Part shown: positions 25,228-34,791 of the stretch, one piece after another | Layout of the letters: every line of letters begins with the position of its first letter | How positions within the stretch are numbered: the stretch's first letter is position 1 | Source of the DNA: Lachnospiraceae bacterium | GTDB taxonomy: Bacteria > Bacillota > Clostridia > Lachnospirales > Lachnospiraceae | Assembly: GCA_029012365.1 (NCBI GenBank) | Contig: JAQXLY010000064.1 | Coordinates: 1 to 64,000 of the forward strand | Length of the DNA stretch: 64,000 nucleotides | Direction of reading: 5' to 3' | Program-made: the position numbers and the translations under genes | Notes under the pieces: model-generated | Databases searched by the model: none | The model's input: only the letters and a program-made list of their open reading frames with translations | What the model was told of the DNA's origin: nothing

Positions 25228-28200
25228 ATGAGTCATATTAAGTTATGTTTTGGCATGTCAAAGCTAAAAAGACAATTAAGCCTGGTTATGGTACTGGCTT
25301 TAGTTGTTTGCAGCTTTGCAATAGGAACAACGGTATCGGTACAGGCAGCCGAACCTGAGTCCGAGCCGTGTGAGGTAACAGTCATTAATTTTGCCAGCCC
25401 AGGGGATTATCCGCTTGCTCCTGTTGAAGTGTCAGCGACGACAGGTAGCGCAATTTCTGTTGGTGGTAAGGCAAAATGGGATTATGGTGTTCTTATTGTA
25501 GAGCCGCGTAATGACTATGAAGTTGAGGAAGTATATTTTGAGCAGGATGGAACAAGACAGGAACTCACATTAAGTACATTAGCTGAAGTACGTGGCAATT
25601 TGTCAGGACTTACGATTCCGGGTGATGCAGAATCGGCCTTAAATAGTAAGGATGTCAGTACACCTGCAATCTTTATTCCCCGTAATATTTATTTAGAGAT
25701 ATGGCGTACGACATTGTACATTTCGATGGCAAAGGAGGGCGAGGCAGCTCAGGTTGTTGAGGTAGAAATATTACCTGATGAAAGCTTTCTTGAAGAGCTC
25801 CATAAAACCCCGGGAGACACCTTTGATATTTTTGAACACCCTTATTTACAGGAGCTTCTAAATAACGGGAGCATAACGAAAGCCGATTTTGAGGTTTCGA
25901 TGGGGGCAATTAATTCCACACCAAACGATGCTGTCATTAAAGACGAAGAGAGTGGTATGTACCTCGCGCAGAAGACAGGTAGAGTGGCTTTCGTATTGGA
26001 TTCAAAAAAGGATGGCAGACGTTATGAGATGCCTGTCAACATTACGATGGAGGGCGGTCCGCTAAAGAACAGCAGTATTACGCTAAACAGTGAGGCCTAT
26101 CTGGAAACATACAGTAGTCAAATGGGAATGTATACGATTGTTCCTTCCGACAAAGATACAGTGGCACTGAAAGATTTGACGATGCGGATTGCACTGCCTG
26201 AGGGAGCAACGATTGTCTGGAACAAGACATTTATGAATGGGGAAGAGAATCTACTTACGAAAGATGGCACGATAACCTATCAGGGATATGCATACAACGA
26301 CAAATCTTTTTCCATGGATGTCAGCCATGCTACGACAACAGAGGGGGCTTTGTTTACCTTTCATTCAGACAATGATGCCCTGAGAGATACCCTTAACCTG
26401 ACAATTCGGTATAATGAAAAAGAGTATCTCTATACATTTATGATTGCAAGAAATTCATTTATGTATATGATGGGCGGTCAGACTTATTATATTACACCAT
26501 ATAAGAAGGATAACATCTTCTCGTATATCAGAATGAGCGGGGATACTCCTGAAGAAATTGAAGCACGGAAGCAGCAGTTTATCGATAACGTTACGAGCGG
26601 AAGGTATGAGGTAATCATACCGGGTGCTGAGCTTGTTTTTTATGGTAATGAATTTACCGGAGAAATTATCTTTTATTATCCGGATTCCTATCTGTCCGTG
26701 TATGACAGGGAACTTAATCTAATAGTTCAAAGCGGTAATATGGATGTGAGATGTATTATGGGTACCGCTGTGAAGTCAGGAGCAAGCTTTGATTTAGCTA
26801 CCTTTATGAATGGGTATTGGAAGGATTGCTATGGTGTTGAATTTGAGAATAATACTCAATTTGCATATGACGAAGGCACACATACTGTGACAGCGCCGTT
26901 CAACAATACAGATGCGGTAATTGAGCAAAAAATTATTCTTAAGGATAAATACGGAGACAAAATCTTTGGAGAGTTCAGAGTTGTTGTTTGCCCGGAGGAC
27001 AAGTATGAGGAAGTTCTGAAGGATGTTGTAAGTGATGTTAAGGATAACGAATCCTTATTGCTTGATATGGATAATCCGGATCCGGTCATTTCGAGTGATG
27101 TGGTTGAGGCATTGAAAAGCGAGAAAGAGCGCTACCTTGTTATTAAGAACAGCAATTCAAAAAATAAGGCAGAATGGAAGTTCAGCAGTAAGGAAATTAG
27201 TGTCAACGCACAAAAGGATTTGAAGCTGAAGGTAACCGTTAATGAGACAGAGGCTCCGGATATCGACGCAATTCTTGAGGAAGGAAATGCAGATGGTATC
27301 AAGGTTGGTTTCGGAGACAACGGTGAGCTTCCGGGAAAGGCAAGTGTCAGAATCTATTTAACAGAGGAAGAAGCGGCGCAATTAACCAAAAATGAGGGCA
27401 TTAATTTGTACTATTTTGATCCGAAAAAGGGTCAGATGGTACTGGAAGACACCAAATTAAGTATCCAAGTGGATAAAATCCAGGGCGGTAAGAAGTATAT
27501 TGAGATTAATGTTAAGCATAACAGTGATTTTGTGCTTTCTACTGCAAAGGATTTAGCAAAGTATGTTTGTCCTCATACCGATACAGAAGTAATAAATGCA
27601 AAGAAAGCAACTTGTACCGAAGCAGGTTACACAGGAGATACCTATTGTAATGAATGTCAGAAAACGATATCGTACGGAAGTGAAACAGAAGCGCTCGGGC
27701 ATGATTATGCAGCAGACTTTACTGTAGATACGGAGCCAACCTGCAAGACTGTGGGAAGCAAATCAAAGCATTGCTCAAGATGTGATGCAACGACAGAGGT
27801 AACAGAGCTTGAAAAGTTAGCGCATCAATACACAAGCAGTGTAACAAAAGAGCCGACGACTACGACGGAAGGTGTCAGAACCTATACCTGTAGTCTCTGC
27901 GGAGACAGCTACACAGAAAGCATAGAGAAGCTTCCGACGCCGACCACGGAACCGACACCGACCACGGCACCAACACCGACCACAGCACCGACGCCGACCA
28001 CGGAACCGATACCGACCACGGCACCAACACCGACCACGGAACCGACTCCGACCACGGAACCGATACCGACCACGGCACCAGCGCCAACGACTACACCGGT
28101 TCCGACGAAAACTCCGGTGGAAGAAGACCCAACGGATGGTAAGCTTCAGACAGATACAGTTATTGCGAAGGACGCTCCGGTAGAGGATGCAGGAATCGAG

Positions 28201-29550
28201 AATACCATGTCTGAATTGATAGAGGCTAAGGGAATCTTTACAGAGAAAGAAAAGAAGGCAATCCTTAACGGTGAGGAGGCAAAGGTATTCCTTGAGGTGA
28301 AGGATATCAAGGAGTCCGACATCTCAGAAACGCAGAAGAATAAGGTGGAAAAAGCAATAAAGAGGGAACTTGGCGAGAGTGCTGCCAATATCATTTATAT
28401 GGATATTTCATTGTATAAGCAGGTAGGAAGTCAGTCAGCCAAGAATATTTCGAAGCCGGGTGTTGAGATGGAACTATCCGTAAAGCTTCCGGATGAGTTG
28501 GAAAATACGAAGAAGGATGAAGTCAGAAAGTACTGCATCGTTCGCGTTCACAATGGTGTTGCAGTAGCAATTCCGGGTGTCTTTAATTATGAGACGGGCG
28601 AGGTTACATTCCGTACAGATAGATTCTCGACTTATGCAATTTCTTATACTGATGTAAAGATAGACATCACGGTTACCACTTCGGACAATGTGACAACCCT
28701 TACGAAGAAGGGCGAAACCTTACAGTTAGATGTAACGGTAACTCCGAAGGAAGATATCGACCAGAAGGTAACCTTCAAATCAAGCAATGCGAAGGTGGCG
28801 ACTGTGGATGAAAACGGAATGGTTACTGCAGTCGGAAACGGTACAGCAACGATTACGATTACTGCCGTAAACGGCTTCACAAAGACATTCACGATCACCG
28901 TGAAAGGTATTGATGAATCCATTACCTCTGCACAGGTAACAAAGAATACGAATGCTCTTAATGAAGGAATCAGGTTAACCCAGCCTGGAAATCAGCTTAA
29001 TGTAAAATGGGGTAAGGTTGCCGAAGCAGACGGATACCTGGTATATGTTGCAAAGTGCGGTGAAGCATATGGTAAGGACGTGATAGCAGTTGAAGCCGAT
29101 AAAAATGGTAATATTAAGCTGACTAACGTGATCAAGACTGTAGCGGGAGAGAAGATTAACACTCAGGGAAACTACAAAGTGATTGTAGAAGCTTACAAGC
29201 TTGAAGCCGGCGAGAGGGTTATGATTGCAAAGTCCATCGAAGTACATGCTGCCGGAAAGGACAATACAAAGTATACCAATGCGAAAAGGGTTAATCTGAT
29301 ATCGCCAAAGGTAGTAACAGTTAAGGTGGGAGAGACAGCAACGATTCAGGCAGAGATTATTCTTCAGGATGAAAAGAAGGAACTTCTGTCGGAAGCTCAT
29401 GCGAAAAAGTTACGTTTCAGATCAACCGATTCAAGTATTGCTACAGTGGATGCAAACGGAAAGATTAAGGCAAAGAAGAAGGGCTCCTGCTATATCTACG
29501 TATATGCACAAAACGGCAATGTAAAAAAAGTAAAGGTAAATGTGAAGTAA
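25228..29550 (+). CDS. Large secreted surface protein with Ig-like repeats
   Basis: A 1440-residue exported protein. A signal peptide (about 1-41, ending VQAAEP) is followed by a long beta-rich region (about 45-780) and then two CPH/C-x2-C ... GHDY-type Cys motifs (about 787-905; CNECQ, CSRCD, CSLCGDSY). A Pro/Thr stretch of EPTPTTAP-like repeats spans about 910-970. Bacterial Ig-like (Big_2) domains near 1150-1230 and 1370-1440 (LKKGSCYIYVYAQNG-type ending) finish it. No LPxTG sorting motif is seen, so anchoring is unclear. It probably acts as an adhesin or binding protein. The same Pro/Thr linker style occurs in the upstream kinase. Confidence 0.8.
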   Translation: MSHIKLCFGMSKLKRQLSLVMVLALVVCSFAIGTTVSVQAAEPESEPCEVTVINFASPGDYPLAPVEVSATTGSAISVGGKAKWDYGVLIVEPRNDYEVEEVYFEQDGTRQELTLSTLAEVRGNLSGLTIPGDAESALNSKDVSTPAIFIPRNIYLEIWRTTLYISMAKEGEAAQVVEVEILPDESFLEELHKTPGDTFDIFEHPYLQELLNNGSITKADFEVSMGAINSTPNDAVIKDEESGMYLAQKTGRVAFVLDSKKDGRRYEMPVNITMEGGPLKNSSITLNSEAYLETYSSQMGMYTIVPSDKDTVALKDLTMRIALPEGATIVWNKTFMNGEENLLTKDGTITYQGYAYNDKSFSMDVSHATTTEGALFTFHSDNDALRDTLNLTIRYNEKEYLYTFMIARNSFMYMMGGQTYYITPYKKDNIFSYIRMSGDTPEEIEARKQQFIDNVTSGRYEVIIPGAELVFYGNEFTGEIIFYYPDSYLSVYDRELNLIVQSGNMDVRCIMGTAVKSGASFDLATFMNGYWKDCYGVEFENNTQFAYDEGTHTVTAPFNNTDAVIEQKIILKDKYGDKIFGEFRVVVCPEDKYEEVLKDVVSDVKDNESLLLDMDNPDPVISSDVVEALKSEKERYLVIKNSNSKNKAEWKFSSKEISVNAQKDLKLKVTVNETEAPDIDAILEEGNADGIKVGFGDNGELPGKASVRIYLTEEEAAQLTKNEGINLYYFDPKKGQMVLEDTKLSIQVDKIQGGKKYIEINVKHNSDFVLSTAKDLAKYVCPHTDTEVINAKKATCTEAGYTGDTYCNECQKTISYGSETEALGHDYAADFTVDTEPTCKTVGSKSKHCSRCDATTEVTELEKLAHQYTSSVTKEPTTTTEGVRTYTCSLCGDSYTESIEKLPTPTTEPTPTTAPTPTTAPTPTTEPIPTTAPTPTTEPTPTTEPIPTTAPAPTTTPVPTKTPVEEDPTDGKLQTDTVIAKDAPVEDAGIENTMSELIEAKGIFTEKEKKAILNGEEAKVFLEVKDIKESDISETQKNKVEKAIKRELGESAANIIYMDISLYKQVGSQSAKNISKPGVEMELSVKLPDELENTKKDEVRKYCIVRVHNGVAVAIPGVFNYETGEVTFRTDRFSTYAISYTDVKIDITVTTSDNVTTLTKKGETLQLDVTVTPKEDIDQKVTFKSSNAKVATVDENGMVTAVGNGTATITITAVNGFTKTFTITVKGIDESITSAQVTKNTNALNEGIRLTQPGNQLNVKWGKVAEADGYLVYVAKCGEAYGKDVIAVEADKNGNIKLTNVIKTVAGEKINTQGNYKVIVEAYKLEAGERVMIAKSIEVHAAGKDNTKYTNAKRVNLISPKVVTVKVGETATIQAEIILQDEKKELLSEAHAKKLRFRSTDSSIATVDANGKIKAKKKGSCYIYVYAQNGNVKKVKVNVK

Positions 29551-29608
29551 AAAGAATTGATGAAAAAATAGGATATGGCATTTCGGAACCGGCATAGAAG
29601 ATGATAAT

Positions 29609-29658
29609 AAAAGAGGATGTCTTAAAATCAAAATGATTTTGGAGATATCCTCTTTTTT
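29609..29658. terminator. Strong terminator
   Basis: AAAAGAGGAT (29609-29618) pairs with ATCCTCTTTT (29647-29656), with an inner AAAATCA/TGATTTT stem (29624-29630 with 29634-29640) and a T-run on either strand. Confidence 0.85.
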
Positions 29659-29760
29659 ATTTACTTCCGCTGTTAATTTAGGTAAAATGAGAGTAGAGTT
29701 CGATGATGTTATCAAGGACATGCCGCTTACGCGGTGGCGTAGTTTTCCCACGGACTGAAT

Positions 29761-29943
29761 CTAAGAACAGACAGAGGCTTCGCCTTTTTGCAAGTTTAAG
29801 ATGGTCTGTTGACCGAGAAAGTGAAGTGCTTTAATACCACGGATTTTGATGTAGGTTTCACCGGCAGTCAGAACCGTTCCCGTATGGTAGTTATAGTTGT
29901 CGATGAATGGCTTAATACAGATCGCAGCAGTTTTGCCATCGTT
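29761..29943 (-). pseudogene. Unassigned protein remnant
   Basis: A minus-strand stretch without an in-frame start codon encodes NDGKTAAICIKPFIDNYNYH, then GIKALHFLGQQTILNLQKGE before a stop at 29761-29763. Its composition looks protein-like, but I do not recognise the family. The region 29660-30096 otherwise holds no gene. Confidence 0.25.
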
Positions 29944-30096
29944 TCACGCTCTTGCAAACTTGCCCGCCTTATGTTATACTGTTTCATCATGGGTTTGTAC
30001 GCCCTTATGGCGTGAAAACCGGTTGGACTAATTTGCAAGGCGAAATGCTGCAGGAGAATGCAGGGCTGTCGTTTTGTTTGAAAGTGAGGATTTTGT

Positions 30097-31908
30097 ATGG
30101 CAGTGGACCAGACAAAGATTAGAAATTTCTGTATTATTGCGCATATTGACCACGGTAAGTCTACCCTGGCGGACCGGATTATCGAGAAGACAGGTCTTCT
30201 TACCAGCCGCGAGATGCAGGCGCAGGTATTGGATAATATGGATTTGGAGCGTGAGCGCGGCATTACGATTAAGGCACAGACGGTTCGTACCGTTTATAAG
30301 GCAAAGGACGGCGAGGAATACTTGTTTAACTTAATCGATACGCCGGGGCATGTAGACTTTAACTACGAGGTTTCCCGTTCCCTTGCGGCCTGTGAGGGTG
30401 CGATTCTGGTAGTGGATGCGGCGCAGGGCATCGAGGCACAGACTCTGGCAAACGTGTATCTTGCACTTGACCATAATCTTGAAATTATGCCGGTCATTAA
30501 TAAGATTGACCTGCCGAGTGCCGAACCGGAGAGGGTTAAGGCGGAGATTGAGGATGTTATCGGTCTTGAGGCACAGGATGCTCCGCTGATTTCCGCAAAG
30601 AACGGTATTAATATAGAAGATGTGCTGGAGCAGATTGTGACAAAGATTCCGGCTCCGAAGGGGGATGCGAATGCACCGCTTAAGGCGTTGATTTTTGACT
30701 CGGTGTACGATGCGTACAAGGGTGTTATAATTTTCTGCCGTCTTATGGAGGGCAGCGTAAAGCCCGGAACAAAGATTCGTATGATGGCAACCGGTGCAGA
30801 GGCAGAGGTGGTTGAGCTTGGTATTTTCGGACCGGGACGCTTTATTCCGTGTGATGAGCTTTCCGCCGGTATGGTAGGTTACATTACCGCCAGCCTGAAA
30901 AATGTAAAGGATACCCGCGTGGGCGATACGGTAACGAATGCGGCTGTTCCGTGCGAGGAGGCACTGCCGGGGTATAAAAAGGTGAATCCGATGGTATACT
31001 GCGGTATGTATCCGGCAGACGGTGCCAAATATCCGGACTTAAGAGATGCTCTCGAAAAGTTGCAATTAAATGATGCGGCATTGCAGTTTGAGCCGGAGAC
31101 TTCCGTTGCGTTAGGCTTTGGCTTCCGTTGCGGTTTCCTCGGACTGTTACATTTGGAGATTATCCAGGAACGTCTGGAGCGCGAGTATAACCTTGACCTT
31201 GTTACTACCGCTCCGAGCGTTATTTATAAGGTATATAAAACGAACGGTGAGGTAGTGGAGATTACGAATCCGTCCAATCTTCCGGACCCGTCGGAGATAG
31301 AGCATATGGAGGAGCCGTTTGTTTCTGCGGAGATTATGGTAACGACCGAGTTCGTCGGTGCCATTATGACTCTTTGTCAGGAGCGCCGTGGTATTTACCT
31401 CGGTATGGAGTACATGGAGCAGACGAGAGCACTTTTAAAATACGAGCTTCCGTTAAATGAAATTATTTACGATTTCTTTGATGCCCTAAAGTCACGTTCC
31501 AGAGGCTACGCTTCCTTTGACTATGAGTTAAAGGGCTATGTGCCGAGTGAACTGGTGAAGCTTGATATTCTGGTAAACCGCGAGGAAGTGGACGCGCTGT
31601 CCTTTATTGTACACGGAGAAACCGCTTATGAGCGCGGCAGAAAAATGTGTGAGAAATTGAAGGAGGAGATTCCGAGACAGCTCTTTGAGATTCCGATTCA
31701 GGCGGCCATCGGCAGCAAGATTATTGCAAGAGAGACTGTAAAGGCAATGCGTAAGGATGTACTTGCAAAGTGTTACGGCGGTGATATCTCCCGTAAGAAG
31801 AAGCTTCTTGAAAAGCAGAAGGAAGGAAAGAAGCGTATGCGTCAGGTAGGTAATGTGGAGATACCGCAGAAGGCGTTTATGAGTGTGCTCAAGTTAGATG
31901 ACGAATAA
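30097..31908 (+). CDS. lepA: Elongation factor 4
   Basis: A 603-residue translational GTPase. It has the P-loop [13 protein letters not shown] (about 13-25), the switch [18 protein letters not shown] and the G4 motif NKIDLP. The LepA-specific C-terminus ends with [19 protein letters not shown]. It acts on stalled or mistranslocated ribosomes. ATG 30097 follows GTGAGGA. hemW lies downstream after an inserted toxin element, matching the usual Firmicute lepA-hemW order. Confidence 0.97.
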   Translation: MAVDQTKIRNFCIIAHIDHGKSTLADRIIEKTGLLTSREMQAQVLDNMDLERERGITIKAQTVRTVYKAKDGEEYLFNLIDTPGHVDFNYEVSRSLAACEGAILVVDAAQGIEAQTLANVYLALDHNLEIMPVINKIDLPSAEPERVKAEIEDVIGLEAQDAPLISAKNGINIEDVLEQIVTKIPAPKGDANAPLKALIFDSVYDAYKGVIIFCRLMEGSVKPGTKIRMMATGAEAEVVELGIFGPGRFIPCDELSAGMVGYITASLKNVKDTRVGDTVTNAAVPCEEALPGYKKVNPMVYCGMYPADGAKYPDLRDALEKLQLNDAALQFEPETSVALGFGFRCGFLGLLHLEIIQERLEREYNLDLVTTAPSVIYKVYKTNGEVVEITNPSNLPDPSEIEHMEEPFVSAEIMVTTEFVGAIMTLCQERRGIYLGMEYMEQTRALLKYELPLNEIIYDFFDALKSRSRGYASFDYELKGYVPSELVKLDILVNREEVDALSFIVHGETAYERGRKMCEKLKEEIPRQLFEIPIQAAIGSKIIARETVKAMRKDVLAKCYGGDISRKKKLLEKQKEGKKRMRQVGNVEIPQKAFMSVLKLDDE

Positions 31909-31915
31909 GAAATGC

Positions 31916-32046
31916 TTGCGAAAACAGAAGAAATGTGTTAAACTGAAATCAGAAAAGGAACAACCGCCCACAAGGTGGGTTGACCTGGTTGATTAGGCAG
32001 AAAAACCACCCATGTAACCGGCCAAAGTTAATAGGGTGGTTTTTCT
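31916..32046 (+). ncRNA. Candidate antitoxin RNA with its promoter
   Basis: TTGCGA (31916-31921) and TAAACT (31939-31944) with a 17-base spacer form a rightward promoter. The transcript would start near 31951, contain a CCCAC/GTGGG hairpin and end at the hairpin AAAAACCACCC (32001-32011) with GGGTGGTTTTT (32034-32044). It runs against the 3' part of the toxin transcript. This matches the converging two-RNA layout of Fst-type type I systems. Confidence 0.55.
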
Positions 32047-32149
32047 GTGTTTTTTGCTTACAAAACGTAAAAACGAATGTAAGTAAAGCTAAAAGAAAGA
32101 GTCCGAAGGATAACAAATCACGAAACTCATATTTGTTTTGTTTCTTCAT
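31949..32149 (-). CDS. Fst/holin-like type I toxin peptide
   Basis: A 66-residue reading from ATG 32149, behind GGAGGTGGAG. The N-terminal part is MKKQNKYEFRDLLSFGLFLL followed by ALLTFVFTF. It has the basic start, DLLSFGLF and single membrane helix of small type I toxins often annotated as putative holin-like toxin. After residue 33 the frame runs through the shared terminator hairpin and stops only at 31949-31951. A transcript ending at that terminator would therefore lack a stop codon. Either the true product is shorter by read-through control, or the message is non-stop. Confidence 0.65.
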   Translation of the reverse strand: MKKQNKYEFRDLLSFGLFLLALLTFVFTFCKQKTQKNHPINFGRLHGWFFCLINQVNPPCGRLFLF

Positions 32150-32207
32150 AAGCTCCACCTCCATTCTTTAGAATGAAGGTCAACCCACCCTGTAACACGA
32201 TTGTTCC
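31957..32207. repeat. Inverted repeats bounding the type I toxin element
   Basis: GGAACAACCG (31957-31966) and GGTGGGTTGACC (31974-31985) recur in inverted form at 32198-32207 (one mismatch) and 32178-32189 (exact). Both convergent transcripts therefore begin with nearly the same 5' sequence. The whole unit of about 250 bases sits between lepA and the next genes. Confidence 0.8.
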
Positions 32208-32215
32208 ATAAGTTT

Positions 32216-32244
32216 ATTATAACACAATCAGAACAAATGTTCAA
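32216..32244 (-). promoter_or_regulatory. Toxin promoter
   Basis: On the minus strand TTGAAC (32239-32244) and TATAAT (32216-32221) are separated by exactly 17 bases. This is the strongest promoter in the element. Confidence 0.75.
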
Positions 32245-32297
32245 GGGCTTTTGGGGGAGTTGGGACAATATTGATAGAGAATGGAGAGAGTACAGGA

Positions 32298-32582
32298 ATG
32301 GAATTTACAATAAAAGAATATCGCACGTATAACGAAGAAGAAACATTAAACTTGTATCGAAGTGTAGGTTGGTTAAATTATGTGAATCAACCGGAAATAC
32401 CGGAATATCAACGACATGGTATCGGTACTGCATTGCTTAAGTGTGTTCTAGATACCTATGAGAACATTTATCAAAAGACCTTGCTTACGGATAATACGGA
32501 AAGAACGATAGGGTTTTATAAATCATTAGGTTTTCAGATGGATACCGAAATAGAATGTAGAGCCTTTACAAAAATGAGGTAG
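32298..32582 (+). pseudogene. GNAT acetyltransferase with internal deletion
   Basis: From ATG 32298 a 94-residue reading begins MEFTIKEYRTYNEEE and LYRSVGWLNYVNQPE. It then jumps directly to PEYQRHGIGTALLKCVLDTY and DNTERTIGFYKSLGFQMD. The normal family has about 50 residues between these blocks, including the central beta strands. The acetyl-CoA loop QRHGIG is kept, but the fold should be broken. The deletion is in frame, so it could still be translated. Confidence 0.65.
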
Positions 32583-32587
32583 TTGAT

Positions 32588-33886
32588 ATGAAGAAGAAAG
32601 AAATAATAGAAAAGAGACCGTTGGGACTCTATGTGCATATCCCGTTTTGTGTAAAGAAGTGTGACTATTGTGATTTCCTTTCTTTTGCGGCAGAGGATGC
32701 GGTAAGGGAACGGTATGTAGAGGCTCTTTGTGAAGAAATTCGTGCAAATGCGGAGAATGCGGGAGAATATCTTGTAGAAACTGTTTATTTCGGCGGAGGT
32801 ACGCCGTCGGTGCTTTCGGTGGCACAGATGGAGAAGATTCTGAAGGCAATTTCTGATACATTTGAGATTCGTGGAATGGTACAGGAAAAGGTTGAGAAAA
32901 AACGGCGTTTTGGTAAAAAGAAAGTCGGGGAGCCGGAAAAGGCGGAGACACCGGAAGAACGCATGCAGCGGGTGCTAAACGGTGAACTGGCGGAGATTAC
33001 CGTCGAGGTGAATCCGGGAACGGCGGACGCAGAGAAGCTTCAGGCATTGTATGAGCTTGGGTTCAATCGTCTCAGTATGGGTCTGCAGTCTGCCGTAGAG
33101 TCGGAGCTTGCGTGTCTCGGACGGATTCATACTAAGGAGCAGTTTGCGGAGTGCGTGAAGGCGGCAAGAGAAGCCGGCTTTCGAAATATCAGCGGGGATT
33201 TGATGTCCGGTTTGCCGAAGCAGACAGTGGAATCTTTGACAGAAAGTATTCGTTTCCTTTTGGCGCAGCAGCCGGAGCATATTTCGGTATACAGCTTACA
33301 GATTGAAGACGGCACTCCGTTTTCGGAACGCTACGGAGAAAACGGACCGGAAAGGTCGCAGCTGCCGGATGAGGATACGGACCGACTGATGTATGAGCTG
33401 ACCGGAAAATTATTGGCAGAGGCCGGTTATGAGCGGTATGAGATTTCCAATTATGCAAAACCGGGCTTTGAAAGCCGCCACAACAGCTCTTATTGGAAAG
33501 GAACAGAGTATCTGGGATTTGGTCTTGGGGCGTCGTCTCTGATGTCCAATGCACGGTTCCACAATACCACGGATATGGAGGAATATATAGCAGGTGCCGC
33601 AGAGCTGTTTCCAATCAGAGAAAATATCGAGCGTCTGGTACAAAAGGAGCAGATGGAAGAATTTATGTTTCTTGGTCTTCGGATGTGCCGGGGAATCGAA
33701 AAGGCAGAGTTTAAGCGGCGGTTTAAGTGTGAGATTGAAACCGTTTACGGCGATGTGATGAAGCGCCTGACCGCTCAGGGTGTTCTTGCGGAAGCAGAGG
33801 GCAGGGTGTATCTGACCCCGCGGGGCATTGATGTCAGCAATGTGGTGCTGGCAGAGTTTCTGCTGGATGAGTTTGTGCGGAGATAG
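32588..33886 (+). CDS. hemW: Radical SAM heme chaperone HemW
   Basis: A 432-residue protein. The radical SAM cluster motif is Cys21-x3-Cys25-x2-Cys28 (CVKKCDYC), followed by YFGGGTPS, VEVNPGT and RLSMGLQS. It resembles coproporphyrinogen oxidase HemN but belongs to the HemW heme-handling branch. A Lys/Glu-rich insertion (about 98-140) separates the early blocks. It follows the broken GNAT by five bases. Confidence 0.9.
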   Translation: MKKKEIIEKRPLGLYVHIPFCVKKCDYCDFLSFAAEDAVRERYVEALCEEIRANAENAGEYLVETVYFGGGTPSVLSVAQMEKILKAISDTFEIRGMVQEKVEKKRRFGKKKVGEPEKAETPEERMQRVLNGELAEITVEVNPGTADAEKLQALYELGFNRLSMGLQSAVESELACLGRIHTKEQFAECVKAAREAGFRNISGDLMSGLPKQTVESLTESIRFLLAQQPEHISVYSLQIEDGTPFSERYGENGPERSQLPDEDTDRLMYELTGKLLAEAGYERYEISNYAKPGFESRHNSSYWKGTEYLGFGLGASSLMSNARFHNTTDMEEYIAGAAELFPIRENIERLVQKEQMEEFMFLGLRMCRGIEKAEFKRRFKCEIETVYGDVMKRLTAQGVLAEAEGRVYLTPRGIDVSNVVLAEFLLDEFVRR

Positions 33887-34004
33887 TGGGGATTTTATGA
33901 TGACTGCCACCGGGTAGTGAATGCAAAGCATTCGTAGTACATCGTTAGGTCTTAGAAGATGTGCTTCGGATGCTTTTGGTTTGAAAGAGAGGGAATCAAA
34001 AAAA
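33887..34004 (+). other. Leader region of pnuC
   Basis: This 118-base stretch holds a short inverted segment (GAATGCAAAGCATTC at 33918-33932) but no riboswitch I can identify. NAD+-type riboswitches precede pnuC in some Firmicutes, so it is worth a motif search. Confidence 0.3.
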
Positions 34005-34688
34005 ATGAAAGGATTAAAGCACTATTTTACCAAAGGAGAACTTGCTCTGTGGGCCGGTTCTGTGACAGTAATCATTGTCGCATTCTGCTTATTTGACCGG
34101 GAAAGTTATATGACACTGATAGCATCCTTAATCGGTGTAACTTCTCTGATTTTTGCGGCGAAGGGGAATCCGGTGTCGCAGGCATTAATCATTGTGTTCA
34201 GTATTCTTTATGGTATCGTTTCTTTTTCCTTCGCCTATTACGGAGAGATGATAACCTATCTTGGGATGACTATGCCGATGGCGGTAATTGCACTGATTGC
34301 ATGGCTTAGGCATCCCTATAAGGGAAACAGGGCGGAAGTACAGGTAAACCGTATCGGGAAAAAGGATGTTATAATGATGTTTCTTCTGACAACGGCGGTG
34401 ACGGTCTGCTTCTATTTTATATTGGAAGCATTTGATACCGCAAATCTATTACCGAGCACACTGTCTGTTGCAACCAGTTTCATTGCAGTGTATCTCACGT
34501 TCCGGAGAAGTCCGTACTACGCTGTGGCATATGCGGCAAATGATATGGTGTTGATTGTGCTTTGGGTACTGGCAATCATGAAAGATATTCATTATGTTTC
34601 CGTTGTAGTTTGTTTTGTAATGTTTTTTATAAATGATTTGTACGGATTTGTAAGCTGGCGGAGAATGGAGAAGCGGCAGAGGAAGTAA
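34005..34688 (+). CDS. pnuC: PnuC-like nicotinamide riboside transporter
   Basis: A 227-residue inner-membrane protein with about seven helices. It contains LIASLIGVTSLIFAAKGNPVSQ, IVFSILYGIVSF and the C-terminal FFINDLYGFVSWRRMEKRQ typical of PnuC. It imports an NAD precursor such as nicotinamide riboside by facilitated diffusion. ATG 34005 is preceded by GAGGGA; a longer reading from 33921 has no site. Confidence 0.85.
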   Translation: MKGLKHYFTKGELALWAGSVTVIIVAFCLFDRESYMTLIASLIGVTSLIFAAKGNPVSQALIIVFSILYGIVSFSFAYYGEMITYLGMTMPMAVIALIAWLRHPYKGNRAEVQVNRIGKKDVIMMFLLTTAVTVCFYFILEAFDTANLLPSTLSVATSFIAVYLTFRRSPYYAVAYAANDMVLIVLWVLAIMKDIHYVSVVVCFVMFFINDLYGFVSWRRMEKRQRK

Positions 34689-34741
34689 GAGAGAAAAGCA
34701 AACCTTGCATTTTGTCACGGTAGAAATTTTTTTCGATTTTT

Positions 34742-34766
34742 TGTAACGAATTACCGCCGGGACGGA
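34742..34766 (+). promoter_or_regulatory. Possible ECF-sigma promoter
   Basis: TGTAAC (34742-34747) followed about 15 bases later by ACGGA (34762-34766) resembles the AAC ... CGT layout used by extracytoplasmic sigma factors. It lies about 30 bases before the sigma gene, so autoregulation is possible. The match is weak. Confidence 0.3.
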
Positions 34767-34791
34767 TTAATAGAGCAGAAAGGAGGAGGCG

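Noticed and set aside
27875-28087. Minus-strand ORF with SVPWSV repeats
   Set aside because: It is the reverse of the Pro/Thr repeat of the large surface protein.
31980-32171. Plus-strand 63-codon ORF opposite the type I toxin
   Set aside because: This strand fits an antisense regulatory RNA. The frame spans the terminator hairpin and lacks a ribosome binding site.
33921-34004. N-terminal extension of PnuC
   Set aside because: ATG 34005 has the better site and gives the normal family start. The extension would be a soluble tail unlike PnuC.
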